64,000 nt of DNA from Cyclospora cayetanensis (lineage: Eukaryota; Apicomplexa; Conoidasida; Eucoccidiorida; Eimeriidae). The stretch is from positions 1-64,000 of the forward strand of contig NW_020312068.1 in NCBI RefSeq assembly GCF_002999335.1. Direction: 5' to 3'. The first letter of the stretch is position 1. Every line of letters starts with the position of its first letter. Positions 1-12,000 of this stretch are shown piece after piece. The notes beneath the pieces were generated by a model. The model was given only the letters and a program-made list of their open reading frames with translations. It was not told the DNA's origin and made no database searches. The translations under genes were made by a program, and so were the position numbers.

Positions 1-3000
1 CGGCTAGACCTTTGTCTTCGCACTCCCTCGTTAGTTCAGGAGATGAGCTTGTTACAGTGGTAGCAGCCTGCAGATTCCAGCAGCTTGTCGGTGAATCCAT
101 AATGGTCTTGACCGAATGGCGTGGCTAGTCGTGCCTCAGAAAGAGAGAAGCCTGCCTCGTAATCTGCTGGCCCACCAAGGCAAGAGTATGCTCTAATGGG
201 CTTTCTGCTCAGAGCAGGGCATCCTCGCCATGACCCGGTATGAACGGAGGAAAAGTCGCTTTCAGACCTGACAAGGACAGAAGGCACTAGGCGAGTGGTG
301 TAACATACGGGACGGGAAGAAAGGAGAAGCTAGCCAATATAAACGGTCTAAATATGTATGAGCGATGAATGTGCCAAAGCAATTGAATGCGTTCCAAGAC
401 AAATACCTTATCCTTTTGTGGTTCGTTCGACGGTTCACCGGTGGGCACCGCGCCGGCAGTCGGAGATGCTGCAGAAACAAGGAAAAGTTAGTTTCAATGC
501 ATGTTCAAAACACTGCCAATCCTGCGCAGCAAGCAGAAATAACCAATTTGGGAGTGTCGTGTACACGGGTCACAGCCCCACACCGGCTGTTCGACCGGTC
601 ACCCCGCTATGCTGCTTAATATGGGACTGCCAGTACTCAAAATTCATTTGCTTTCGCCTTCGTATTATCGAGTTCGATGCCTACTTCATGAGCGGTTTTT
701 CGTTGAGGGATGTGCTATAGCAGGTACGAACGCTTAAAGCTTGTCTTCGGAGCCTGCACAAGTCGACTGCGGTGCACTAGGATTCCCCATCCGAAATATC
801 AAAATTTTCCGTGTATCAAGCAACAACATGGGTTTCATTCTATTCCCTCTACAATGCGACTCTAGAGCCTAGGTTTTCGTTTGTGGGGATTGTTTACCAT
901 TTCTAGTGCATCCGCTCGTTGTGCGCATGACGAAAACTGTGATACTGCAGTTAGGCTGCAAATGGACAAATCTCTTTGTGTGAAGCCAAAGCTGCCAACA
1001 GCAACGGAGTCGATTCACTGTCCGCAGGCATGTAGAGCCGAAGAAAAAATTCAGCGAGTAAATTCTCCAGCTTTCAGCCCTGTTTAGCATCAGGCCGTCT
1101 CTGTTGAGCATCAGCTTGGAACGGGCTGAGCTACAGCTAGGCGATTTCTGCTCCACTAGACATATTTACTGAAGACCCTGAGCATATGCAATAGAAGTGG
1201 CCTTTTCGCACGCGTTTTATGTTGCAGAGAAGGGCTAGCTTCATACTTCTACTGTAAAGGTGTTTGCCGTGTGCATGTCCGGTAGGTTAATGTATGGATT
1301 GTGCGTAAACGCCCCGATTCCTCAGTTCGCTCACTTACTTGCAGAAGCGCTATCAGTTTTCGTTCCCCTCTCAGGTGAGGGCATGGGGCGAGGGAATCTT
1401 TATTTGAATTTGATACTCGATAACGTCCTGTGTTTTGTTAGAATTTGAGGCTATCCGTCTGCCTATGAAGTCCCTTACAGACGATTTACACTGTCTATTT
1501 TATTTTCAAGGAGCTACGGCCAGCTCAGGTACCATCTACTCGTGGCCGCGGATAGTTGCCACTACTAAAAACCCACATTCTCTTATTTGCGCCGCCAGTT
1601 CTTGTGTTTCATTCCCTGATGTCCAAAGAGGCCACACCACTATATTTTAAACAGTTAAAGCCATAGCTTTCCCTGGATTATAAAATCATCTCTGAATCTG
1701 TGGTAAGGATGCCGGCTCTGTATACACCCCTTGATATTAAGATTTCATGTAGTTCTACTGGTCAAAACTAATGTCTGTGGATGTACTTCTGCGAATCTAT
1801 TTTAAATGCGTATGTACACGCTTCCTCTGTACCGCCTAAGTGTCCTACTAATTAACTGGAATTCAGGTGTTGCACTCAGGATGCAGTACTCGAAAGTCTC
1901 TGCTTCCCGTATGTGTGGCACAAGTCAATCTGAGTCCCTGTCATGTTGATTGAGTGATTGGCCAGTTCTAGCTTAATAACCATCAGAGGTGTAATACTGC
2001 TATTTATAGCTTCCCAAGCAAAGCCCTACGGAAAGGCTTAAGACCAACAACGTTATTTAGCATTGACGACACACTATACCTGGGCAAAGAGATGCAAAAA
2101 CATGGGGGAAGATTGTGAAGGTTGCCCCACATCACACTTGAGGAGAGCGTTGCGTTAACAACAATCTACCTTGGATTCATGGATTCCTGTGAATCGGGAG
2201 AGGCTCCGCCTACTCAACTATTGGAGAGGCCCTATGTACAAAAAGGGCGCATTTTTGATTGTGTTTTGGCGATACTTCCCTTTATTTATTCTAAGGGTCT
2301 TCGCCGGACAGTATGACAGTAAGACATAATGCGCCTCCTTTGTAGCAAAGTTGATGCTCTGGGAGCCAGGTATTCCACTTACTGCAGGTCACCTTCCTCC
2401 AGGCTTAGCACAGCGCCAATTTTTTTCTTTTCATTAATTAACGTTTGTTGCATCTAAAATTAATATTAGAGCCATGAAGACCGAGTTGGGGGTGAGAGTC
2501 TGTGGCATCATCTCCGGGAAGCATGTGTAGATTTCAAAACAGCTCATTATCCACTTCGAAGTAACTTGTCAGAATTGCGCCCTACACACGCTCTTCATTC
2601 TTATTGACCCTTTACCACATGACTTGCTCATCCTCCCCGCCGCAACTGGCTCTTCAGATCTCAAGCGTTCCGCAGCAAACTTCTTTACCTCAAATTCGCA
2701 GACACACATGCGTTCTTAGACGCATGTGTTTTTGCGTGGGCCCTTGATGCTGTTCTGCCTTTATGTTCAACGTTGCTATAAACGCTTCTTGTTTGAATTC
2801 TTTTGGGGTCAGCACGTCGTTGGTGGATTTAGCGTAAGGAACCGGATATCCACCAGCTGGACTTCGGTTGCCTTCTAGGCCGCATATATCTTAGTGAAAC
2901 AAATCTCTAGGATAAATTTAGCGGCAAGCCGCATTTCACGTCACCCCAAGATTCTTGAAAGAACTGCTTGTGGTTAATATCCCCTCATTGTACATTCTTT

Positions 3001-3690
3001 CTTATCCATAGCAAGTTTAGAGTCCCCAAGTGCCTTTTCTTGCATTTAGATTGTATATTACGAATACTGCTGCATTTAAATGAGCTTGAAGCGCCTCTCG
3101 CCCAAACATCAACCTAGCTCATCCTGTAGTAGACTGAAATCTCGGCAGCACAGCAACGGCTACAGAGGGGCGGTCGTAAATCGAAATGCCAGTTGAGAAC
3201 AGAATGATGACACAGCATGCCCTAATAGGTCAATACTTGTACAAGGTAGTGCCCTTGGCAGAAAAAAGCTAGCCTTAATCGGTTACAACCTCCCGAGAAG
3301 CATAATGAGTTTCTGAAGATGACCCCATAAAATTGCGTCGCTTTGATGCGAACGTGCCTACTAACAAGAGGACAATTAACCTTGGTTGCAGGTGATATTA
3401 CTTCAGTTCAAACACGTAGCTGGTGGTCACTAAAAGTAAGTTGAACTGCGTCGAGGAGACTGTGCTCTGCTAGAAAGGTGTAGCTAGCCAACACGACTTA
3501 CAGCCAGTGTGATCAAATTATAAACGCAAAAGACTGAGTGCATCTATGCCTGTCTTAAAATCCCGAAGCCTTCCAAACAAATTTTACCAAGAAAGAAGCC
3601 ACCATGTTGTGGCTAGGGGGCAACTGATTTCCCCGCCTTCTGGGCGGCAAAGCAGGATGATTTTCAGGGTGCTGGGGCAATCATGGCCCC
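1..3690. other. No recognisable gene
   Basis: Only short, unconserved open frames on both strands (the longest about 120 codons near 358-720) with no domain, signal peptide or convincing splice pattern. A/T-rich stretches with many stops dominate 1650-3500. It may hold promoter or 3' flank sequence for the gene ending at 3699, but nothing specific can be supported. Confidence 0.5.
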
Positions 3691-3698
3691 AGCCTCAA

Positions 3699-5993
3699 TC
3701 ACGGAGCTTCATACTGCAGAGGGGTGCAGCGATTCACGGAGCCTTCAATGCAATCCGCAGTAGTCAAGCGGCTACATGCAGTGCTCTCCCCGTCGTGCAC
3801 AAATCCCTTACTCGTCTTGAAGCATGTGCCTCCGGAGCTAGTTGTACCAAAGGAAAGCTCAGAGGAAGGACCAGCAGAAGAACGATCCTTCGTGGTTTCT
3901 TCACAGGACACTGAAGTTGAGGCCAGGGGGACCAATGGGCGCATGGTGTTGACATCCCAATGAGCGCTGCGTTGAACAGCCAGCACTTCCTTTCCAGTGC
4001 GCAATCCTTCGGCTAGGCGTTCGTTGTTCGCTGCGCATTTTGGCTTGAATTCTCCCAAGACATCAACAGGAACTGCAGAGCCTGCCTCGGACGCTGCACA
4101 CCCGGATGCGTTGAGAGAGCAACACGGGCCAGCGCCAGCAGTGGTTTTGCAAGGAGCTTCATCTGAGGCCTCTCTTTCCTCTAGAGAGGTGGCGTTCGAG
4201 ACACTGCATACTTCTTCCGCTAACGCTGGATCTGGAGGCTCCACACAGGGTGCACTTTCAGCTGGTTCAGGCTGGAGCTTCAGGACCTCGGCGGCGCCAG
4301 TCGCCTGGGGAGGCACGTCTTCCGCAGATTCACCAACCTTAGCGTCGCCGTTGGCTAGCGGCGAAACAAGCTGGCTGAATTGCCTTAAGCGGTCAATCGC
4401 CATATCTCTTGCCTGGAAGAAGCCGTGAACTGCGCAAGTGTATCCCTTCCAGATGCGGCGCCCGCTTGCCGGGTCCCTAACTCGTGCATACCAGCGGCCA
4501 AGGACTCTATTATAATTCAGATGTGGAATGCGCGGAAGCTTTCGCGCTTCGCTTTCCCACCGCAGGAGCTGAGCCTTTGTGGTTGTTGCCCGTTGGGGGG
4601 GGGGGCCACCTCCGCTGGAGCCGCCAACTTCTGCAGTCGTTGCCATGGAAGTAGAGGAAGCGGCGGATTCTACGTTGCCTTTGCGGTGGAGTTTCAACAC
4701 AGTGGCCTTCCGCGTTCTCATGGCTGGCTTGGAAGCGGAGGCATGCCTCTTTGTTTGACGAATCAGAGGTTGCAAAGCATCCTCCGCTGCAGCAGCTGCT
4801 GTGAGCTGCAGTAAGCTGCTCGGGAGCTCCGTGCACAGAGCCTCCAGCACTGCAGTTTCGGAGAGCTGTGAATCTCTGCCGCCTAATGCCTGGCCCTGCC
4901 TGTCGTCGTTTGAAGCCTCTATAGTGGCTGCGCTTGGCATGGGGATGGGTAGAGGAGTCCAGGCAGAGCTAAGAAGGTCGAGGGATTCGGCAGCTCGGCG
5001 GTAGAAGTCAGCAACTCGACAATGCAAGGGAAATGCCTTGTGGAATTCACCGTCCTGCCACACACCTAGCAGCGGCTGTGAGGACTCAGAGCGCGGCACA
5101 CAACACGAGAGGCCATGCAGTCGCCCACTGCGGAAGTGACCGAAGAAGGCTGTACCTTGAGGAACCACAAAAATGCCTGCAGCAGAGACAAAGGCAAGAA
5201 CGAGGCACAACAAAGCGAGTTGCTCACTGCACTTTCGAAAAGGTCTTTCTTGTGCAGCAGAGCCACTGAGAAAGGTTGCGCGTATTACACGCAGAGAGAG
5301 GCGGCTCTGCATGATGGTAAAAGTATGAAAAAAGCAGCCGAAATAAAGGGGGAGAGATATACCAGGTCCATTCTGTTCGTCTGCTTCGAAGTGTCCCCTA
5401 TACAGAAACCCGTTGGGGGAGATAAAGAGGCCATAGCCGTTCAGGCGACCATGAGACCACTGGCCACAGTACACTGAAGAGTCGGTGTATCTGTAGACGC
5501 CAATTCCATGTAGAGCTCCTCCATTCACGTTGCCGCAGTACAGACTGCCGTCCTCCCACGTTAAAAATGTGAGAGGGCCTTGATCCACCGGGAGCGTCTC
5601 CGCAAGCTTGGAGAAGAGGGCAGTGCTGGTGTTTTTCTGTGTCGACCCCCCTTCTGAAAAGTGCAGGCCGGCACTTACGGAGGCAGTGGCTTCAGTAATC
5701 ACCCTGCCTCTGTCTCTGCACTCCGCCTTCCGTGGACTGGCTGCGGAGATGTTAGCACCAAACGCGCTGTTCGCGTCGTGCGGCTGCAACGGAGCACCAT
5801 TGTACGCAGCCCTCGCTGCCTCTAAAGCCCATTCAGATCGTCCCCTTTCCATCCCTACCTGCTTTGACACGGCAGCTGGCATTCCCCCAGGTTGAGCGGC
5901 TGGAGCCATTGCAGCGCTTCGAAGGCATCGCCTCTGGGGAACGACCTGGTCTGTAACGAGCTCCTCCGATGAAAGGAGCTGCTCAGAAGACAT
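3699..5993 (-). CDS. MORN-repeat / AP2-domain fusion protein
   Basis: Predicted 702-residue protein in two exons: 5993-5363 and 5176-3699. The intron 5362-5177 (186 bp, GT...CTGCAG) has no stop and a length divisible by three, so the frame reads through it. Removing it turns an odd hydrophobic insert back into a clean MORN repeat. Residues about 146-250 hold four MORN-type repeats (pattern YxGxWxxGxxxGxG, e.g. LYCGNVNGGALHGIG). Residues about 424-476 match an AP2 domain, with the characteristic RWYARVRDPASGRR strand and a following amphipathic helix (ARDMAIDRLRQF). The C-terminal 225 residues are low complexity. AP2 domains in Apicomplexa are DNA-binding domains of ApiAP2 factors; MORN repeats usually act at membranes or the cytoskeleton. 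The open frame starts earlier with GTG at 6002, but the first ATG is at 5993. An upstream exon is possible. Confidence 0.75.
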   Translation of the reverse strand: MSSEQLLSSEELVTDQVVPQRRCLRSAAMAPAAQPGGMPAAVSKQVGMERGRSEWALEAARAAYNGAPLQPHDANSAFGANISAASPRKAECRDRGRVITEATASVSAGLHFSEGGSTQKNTSTALFSKLAETLPVDQGPLTFLTWEDGSLYCGNVNGGALHGIGVYRYTDSSVYCGQWSHGRLNGYGLFISPNGFLYRGHFEADEQNGPGISLPLYFGCFFHTFTIMQSRLSLRVIRATFLSGSAAQERPFRKCSEQLALLCLVLAFVSAAGIFVVPQGTAFFGHFRSGRLHGLSCCVPRSESSQPLLGVWQDGEFHKAFPLHCRVADFYRRAAESLDLLSSAWTPLPIPMPSAATIEASNDDRQGQALGGRDSQLSETAVLEALCTELPSSLLQLTAAAAAEDALQPLIRQTKRHASASKPAMRTRKATVLKLHRKGNVESAASSTSMATTAEVGGSSGGGPPPQRATTTKAQLLRWESEARKLPRIPHLNYNRVLGRWYARVRDPASGRRIWKGYTCAVHGFFQARDMAIDRLRQFSQLVSPLANGDAKVGESAEDVPPQATGAAEVLKLQPEPAESAPCVEPPDPALAEEVCSVSNATSLEEREASDEAPCKTTAGAGPCCSLNASGCAASEAGSAVPVDVLGEFKPKCAANNERLAEGLRTGKEVLAVQRSAHWDVNTMRPLVPLASTSVSCEETTKDRSSAGPSSELSFGTTSSGGTCFKTSKGFVHDGESTACSRLTTADCIEGSVNRCTPLQYEAP
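4380..4536 (-). other. AP2 DNA-binding domain (within the MORN/AP2 gene)
   Basis: About 52 residues with the three-strand-plus-helix layout of ApiAP2 domains: W-Y-A-R-V-R-D-P-A-S-G in the second strand, then a K-G-Y strand, then the helix. Tryptophan, arginine and glycine sit where the fold needs them. One copy only. Confidence 0.8.
4595..4605. repeat. 11-base G homopolymer inside coding sequence
   Basis: Eleven consecutive G on + (C on the coding strand) code for Gly-Pro-Pro-Pro just upstream of the AP2 domain. The frame is continuous on both sides as given. Confidence 0.95.
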
Positions 5994-6009
5994 CCCAAGC
6001 ACTAACAGA

Positions 6010-8540
6010 CTCTTTGCGTGTGGGTTTGCCCCCGCAGAAGGTTCAGCTGATGAAGACGGGGCTTTGTTCCTGAAACAGATAAAGACGGAGATGCCTCCTC
6101 CTCAAAAATCACCACCACGCTGTTCAAAGGACAGTTCGCAGCTTGTTCTGATTTGAAAGAAAAGTGCTGCGTCAGTGGGAGGTCAATGAAGGGAAGGAGG
6201 GTGAAAGACGCAATGTGTACGGGAGGATGGCCGCTGTCCAGAGTCACCAACAAGCCCAGGTTACCCGTCGCACAGCTGGACGCTGGGGCAGAGCAGAGAG
6301 CTCAAAAAATTCCCTGCTGCGAAGCTTGATGGGAACTTGATATTGAGCAGTGAGCTAGTCTTGGGGGACTCGTAGACACCGTTGTCACGTAGTGGAAGCG
6401 TGTGACAGTTCTGCAAGTGAAACGAGGCCCAATGGTCTGATCATACGGCTAAACATGCAAAGGGAAGATGAACAAGGCTTTGAAAAGTCATCACAGTTGT
6501 GGCCGCTCCCCTGTTGATTCGTTGGACCACCTGCGGCTTTAGGCCTTTCAATGGCTGGTTCTCAACCAATCAATGAGCAGGGGAATTTAATTGGTAGGAA
6601 CTGCGTGAGACAAGGCATAAATCGGCATAGATATACCAATTAAACGCCGTGGAAGCTAAACAGAATCAAAAAAGTTAGGGGCGTTTTCAGTGACACCGCC
6701 TGCTGAAGGGAGGCGGCGGGCCGTCGGCAGTGGCAGACAAGCCAGTAGCGAGGCGAACCCTGATTTCACGGCACTCATGGCAATGCGGAAGAATAATAAC
6801 CACAAATTTCGGCCTCTTGTCGGAAATAGATGATGATGCACTACCGAGTCGCGCATTTCTCCCTGAGGCAGCCCCACTGGGCATTGGGCAACGGCAGCTC
6901 CACAGCCAGTGCAACTGTAGTTGCTCAGGTCAATTGAACTAAAATGGCCTTGCTTTCCAATTGCAGGAAAGCAATTGTATACGCAAAGTTTTAAAAGTAT
7001 CTCTAAATGGCAAGCTAATGCCGTCATACCATGTTCTACAAAACACAAATAATACTTAATGCATTGTATCTCACAAAGTCGCTTCCCAGCCACGATTTGG
7101 GATAGCCACACGACACTGAGTACAGTGACTGAGGGATTATGAATCACAATTGGCTGCGCCATCTTCTAAGTTCAATGACACTCCAGACACCCTCCCTTGT
7201 CTTTGGGTGCCGCTTAGCCAAAGATGCCACCTCCACACTAACGCAGGCCTCGGTAATGAGGAACCTTCCCAGCAACGTTGCAGCTCGTTGGACTCGAAAT
7301 AGAGCATTGCATAATCGTGGAAGTAGCGGCAGAATACCCCTTGTATGCTTTTGCTGTTACTGCTGGGAAGGCCTTAGTGAAATTGGCGACAGTAATACAC
7401 CTAAACAACACCTCCGGTCTAGAGCAAGGCAACCTGGCCCTGGGTGCTGTCGTTAGTGGCGCAGTTTTCCTTGCAGCCAGAGGTTCCTTGTCTGGGGCTT
7501 GCCGATGAAAACACGCATATCAAGGGCTTTGTAGCAGCAGCAATCAAAGGAACATCGCAAGGCCTGGCCTGCCCGAGAACTTCGCTGATGTTCCCGAAGC
7601 ACACACAACCATCGGCGAGTAGGCCCAATGTTTGGTAGACCACTTTCTGCTGTTGCGGTTTGACGCACTCAGGTCTGGCCTGTAGCAATACCCAGCCCGC
7701 GCTACTGCTCTGCTGCTGTTTCATCGAGCCGCCACATGGATAGGGTTATTGGTGCTCCTGCTCTCTAGAACCTCTCAAACTCCTAAAACTTGTCAAGGCG
7801 CTGCGTGGGTGTTGGCTATAGCGGCTCTCCGTGGCAGGTGCTTTAGAGCACGCGCACGAGTGCACAGCTGAACCGTGCAGTGGAAGAGGCTGCCAGGCAT
7901 AATGTAGCCAAATAACTAGCATACATGTATGACCAAAAACGTTCCATCAAATCTAAGAGCTTTGAACCCTTAAAGTTGAATCGCTTTTGGGATCTTTCGA
8001 CGTACACGGCGCCTCTCCTGGGGGGCGCGGTGATCTGTTGCACTGAAGCTGCAGAGCACCCAAAAGCAAACCATACATCATCATGCCTGGGTTCGTTTCT
8101 CAGTTCTAGCCTGTTGTGAAGTGTAGCTGCCTCATTCCTATCTTGTTTTTCACGTAAACACCTTTAGACATGTCGCTTTGCTGCCTGCTTTCAAGCCTTG
8201 AGGCGGGCCCAAAGAGCCTGTGTTCTCTGTAAGAGAGCTAAGTGTGAAGTGAAGGCTTACGGCCGCACGCTGGGGCTTAGGTTCCCCACTGCATCAAACG
8301 CCAGCGGCCGCCTCGCTTCCCCGTTCTCAACAGCAGCTAAAGTATTGACATTACTAGTTGTAGTGCCAGGTTGCATCTGCGAGCACAGCATGCAGGGGCA
8401 AAACAGATGACGGCGTGCTGTCAGCATGTTCAGACCCTACAGCACATTTGAGGCAGCAAAGGAAAGTGAAATCGCAGTGCTCTATGCCTATCTTAGCCAT
8501 ACGTGTGAAAAACACACTTTAGTTGGGAGACCGTCTGCGT
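6010..8540. other. No supported gene; a few weak open frames
   Basis: The longest frame is on the minus strand at 6656-7162 (168 codons from an internal ATG). It contains a CTGCGAA segment and an alternative frame with a CHEC motif, but no family is recognisable. A minus frame at 7419-7724 and plus frames at 7139-7508 are similar in size and overlap each other. None has coding features strong enough to call. Confidence 0.4.
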
Positions 8541-8550
8541 GCAGAAAGCT

Positions 8551-8872
8551 CCAAGTATCATCGCTCCACAGCTCCTGCTGCTGGCTGCGCTTCTTTCTCC
8601 TTTTGGGATTGCGCAGCAACGGAAGCAACTGCAGCATTACGGGGCCTACCAAAAGATAGTCGCCTACTTTGGCGGAGAAATCGCTGTATACTCTCTGCAA
8701 ATGCAGCACTCACTCCCTGAAAAAAGGTTGAAAGAGCTCTACAAAGCAGTGCCGCATATCTGCGCGCCTGTAGACCGTGCTTTTCGCGAAATTTACCTCG
8801 ATTATGCCGAGGGCACCGAGCTGTCTGTAGAGACGGAGCTTTGCTGCTTCGCTGCTAAACCGTACTGGAGAA
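8551..8872 (+). CDS. Possible exon of an unrecognised protein
   Basis: An open frame that starts after a good acceptor (CGTGCAG at 8550) and ends at a strong donor (AA|GTAAGG after 8872). The translation begins with a hydrophobic stretch (QLLLLAALLSPFGIA), then a mixed, protein-like sequence with GAYQKIVAYFGGEIAVYS and PHICAPVDRAFREIYLDY. No family recognised. The frame stays open through the presumed intron to about 9348, but from 9099 on it is antisense to the Obg gene and should not be trusted there. The hydrophobic segment could be a membrane helix or signal. Partners, start and end are unknown. Confidence 0.35.
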
Positions 8873-9098
8873 GTAAGGAGAGAAACAAGGGGTCCTCTAA
8901 GCTCAAAACAGCGCTGGTTCTCTGCAAAAAAGACACTGCACCAAGCACGACTCGAAGTATGGTTAACTGTGTTCCTTCTAGTGTAGGCTTAGCTGTGTTC
9001 TGGGGCTTTGCTAAGGCTGCTGCTTTTCATGCGGCTAAAAGAATTCCCCTTGATGCCGCATCCCAAGCTGTTCATGTCTGCATAGGCTTTAGATCTGT

Positions 9099-12000
9099 TC
9101 ACACTACCCTTTTAGGTGTTGCTCTTGCGACCAAAGACATACTAGTGCTGTCTTCACTCTCAAAGTCTGGAGCGGTCTGCAACAGATCTCGACTATTCAG
9201 AAGCTGCTCCAACGTTCTCTGTCCGGGAAGCTCCACGAGACTCCACTTGTACGGATCGTCTAAAGAAGGAAAGGAGGGATGTGAATGCCGTTTGCTGGTA
9301 CTGGCTACCCGTAAGGGTGGAGCTGCAGCAGGACGCCGCATCAAGTGAGTGCCAGGATGCTGCTGCTGCTGCTGGAGCTCGCGCACAGTAAAAAGCAGCA
9401 GACTGCGGGGCAGCGCTGCTGCGACAGCCGAATACGCAGACAAGAACGCTTGGCGGTATGCCCATGAATCCAGTTGTTGCTGCTGCTGCTGGTGTCGTTG
9501 TTGTTTTTGGTCGCCGTAGTGAAATAGCAGTTGCTGCTGCTGTTTCGCACTGAGAGGTGCTGCTCCTGCAGCGACTCGAAGGGATCTGAGAAGTTCCTGA
9601 CAACCAGCGCCAGTGAGGGCTGCAGCAAGAAGCAAGCCACCCCAAAACTTTCCAGTGAAAGGAAGCACGTGTTACAACCCTGCACTCGGAGGAGTTGAAG
9701 CAATGGGGAGACAACCTCCATCGCTCATGGGCAGCACAACGGATGTGAAGCGTTGAAAGCGCCAGAGATATTCGCAGCTGTGCTACAGGTGCAACAGTAG
9801 CAGCAGCCCTTACCCGAAACGGCATGAACTTCAGCAATCCCCGTTTCCCGTTTCATCATTTCCACCAACTCCGTTGCTTTCAGTTTTCCTTGCCCTTGTT
9901 CCTGTTCTTGTTGCTCCAGAAGGTCGACCTTGGTGAGGACAAGGATAGCCGGAAGCTGCGCCAGATGAGGATTTGCGTGAGCCAGTTGCTGCCGCACCGT
10001 CAGGTATGCCTTCGCTGGTTCCTGTGCGGTCAAGGCGAATAAAGCAAGTCTCCATACTGGCACTCACTAAGGTTCTTAGAGATTGGATAGACTCATAAAG
10101 AGGCAGCAGGGATGAACATCGGGGTTTACGTTGCTCCTGCAGCTGTTCTTGTCATGGATAATCTCTTAGATGTTCAAGAAATGCAAAGGCTGACCGGAAG
10201 AGATCCGTCAACGACGACTAGAACCGCCGTAGCAGCACTTAAACCCTGCAGCGACGTTTCGTGCGGAGCTGTTTCTGGGGGGAGGAGACTGTCGGTTTGC
10301 GCTTCTGTTCCGTCGGCTGCATCTGGTGCGGCAAAAGGAGCAGGAGAAAGCCCTGGAGTATCGAGAGCCACAATCGGCGCTGCTGCAGCCAATTTGACAC
10401 CCTCTTGCAGCGTTGCCAACAGCCCCCCCTCTTGCTGAGGCACAGAGCCTTTTTGTGCTGCTTGCTGCTGTGCCTCTGGCACCTCTGCTGCTGTACAGGG
10501 AATGACGCAGACAGTTGGCTCGGTGGTGGGGAGCCACACATCCGCTGGCACAGCAGCAGACACCCATTGTTGCGGCTGCTTCTTGAGTTCATCGACTTGC
10601 ATTTCTGCTGCCTGTCTGAAGGCACTGTCATCCGGCTGCGTGAAGCTCGCAGCACTTCCGAAGCTTGCATGCACATCAGCGGCGACGGAGGCTGCAGACC
10701 CTAAGGCGCAGTCAGAAGCTGCCGTGCCGAGCCTTTGCAGCAGCGTGGACTTGCCGCTCTGGGTGAGACCGACAGCAACGAAGTCGGCGAAATTTTCGAG
10801 CACCAGCAGCTTCCTCCGTTCTCCTGGGGAGCCAATCTCCCCAACTAGGGGATGGCGGTTACTGCAAGAAAAGCAGCAATCAGCGAGGGCAGGGGTGGAG
10901 GCGAGTATTCGGGCACTGGCAGGTGGACGAGTGTCACCGAATTTCTTTAGTGGTTCTGGCTGGAGGTTCCCCAGTGAGCTACGGTTAAGATTTAGGACGG
11001 TGTGTAGGGCGTCGGGTGAAAACAAGGCATGAAGGGATTACTGGTTCGAGACGAAGGCAGCATTTCCTCTGCCTCCCACACCTCCGCGTGCGGCTACCAG
11101 AGTTTCTCCAGGGGTCGAGAAGTACACGCAGCAAAGTGGCTGCTGCTGGTCTTCTCGGGGGTCGTGTTCCTCTTCTTCCTGTTCTTGCGTTACTTCTTCC
11201 TCTTCCTGCTGCTGCCGCTGCAGCAGCCGCCTTACAATGCTGGCGGCTCGCGCTTGCAGCGGCGATACATCGAAGACCAGCGCATTCGGCGAAAGCCCTA
11301 GTACCAGATCAGGTCCGTTGCACTGCAGGAGAGACACCACAAGGAGCGACAGCCTACATCGTCAAACGCCACTAGCATCCCCCTTTGCAGGAGCATCCAG
11401 AGAAGACATTTTTCCGGCGACACTAGACGTGACGCAACTGCGAGGGAGCCTTTCATACCCCCGTCCTGCCACGACCTCCACCAGTCACCCCGGGAGCTGC
11501 CTTCCAGTAGCCGCTTTCTCGCAGAGACGAGGAAGTCTTGGAGTCTGCCAGAGCCTCTCCAGGCCCGCTTACTGCAGTCAGCAACACACAACCCCCCCGA
11601 CCCCCGCTTCCCCCCGCGGCACCGCTGCGAGGGGCCGCTCTGAGGCGAAGAAATGCAACAGAGCCGTCTCCGCCGCTGCCCCCTTCTACCGTTACTGGCG
11701 TACATGTGCCTTCTGCGGTAAAAGCAGCCGACGCTTCTGCCGTCCCCGCATGCGCTTCCTGCGCTAATTTCCGCTGCTGCTCCAGTAAGCGCCGCGAGCC
11801 AAGCGCAAAGACGAGGGAGGGGCTTAGGGAGAGGCCACCACCAAGTAGGCGGTAAGGGGACACTTGCGGATTGCCTGGCACAGAGGCTTCTGCTGCGATC
11901 TGGTTCGAAGGAAGCGCTTCCGACCTGCCATCGCAACTGGCAAGCTCCATGCCACCGCCGATCCGCTTAGAGGGGCTGCTGCAGGGGGCACTGCTACGGA

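Noticed and set aside
3997..4814. Plus-strand frames of 143 and 129 codons
   Set aside because: Antisense to the AP2-domain part of the MORN/AP2 gene.
9193..9837. 214-codon minus-strand frame overlapping the Obg 3' region
   Set aside because: Wrong frame: the SAL motif and Gln tracts belong to the frame ending at 9099 after the splice at 9619.
10502..11032. 176-codon plus-strand frame
   Set aside because: Antisense to the P-loop exon of the Obg GTPase, whose motifs are unmistakable.
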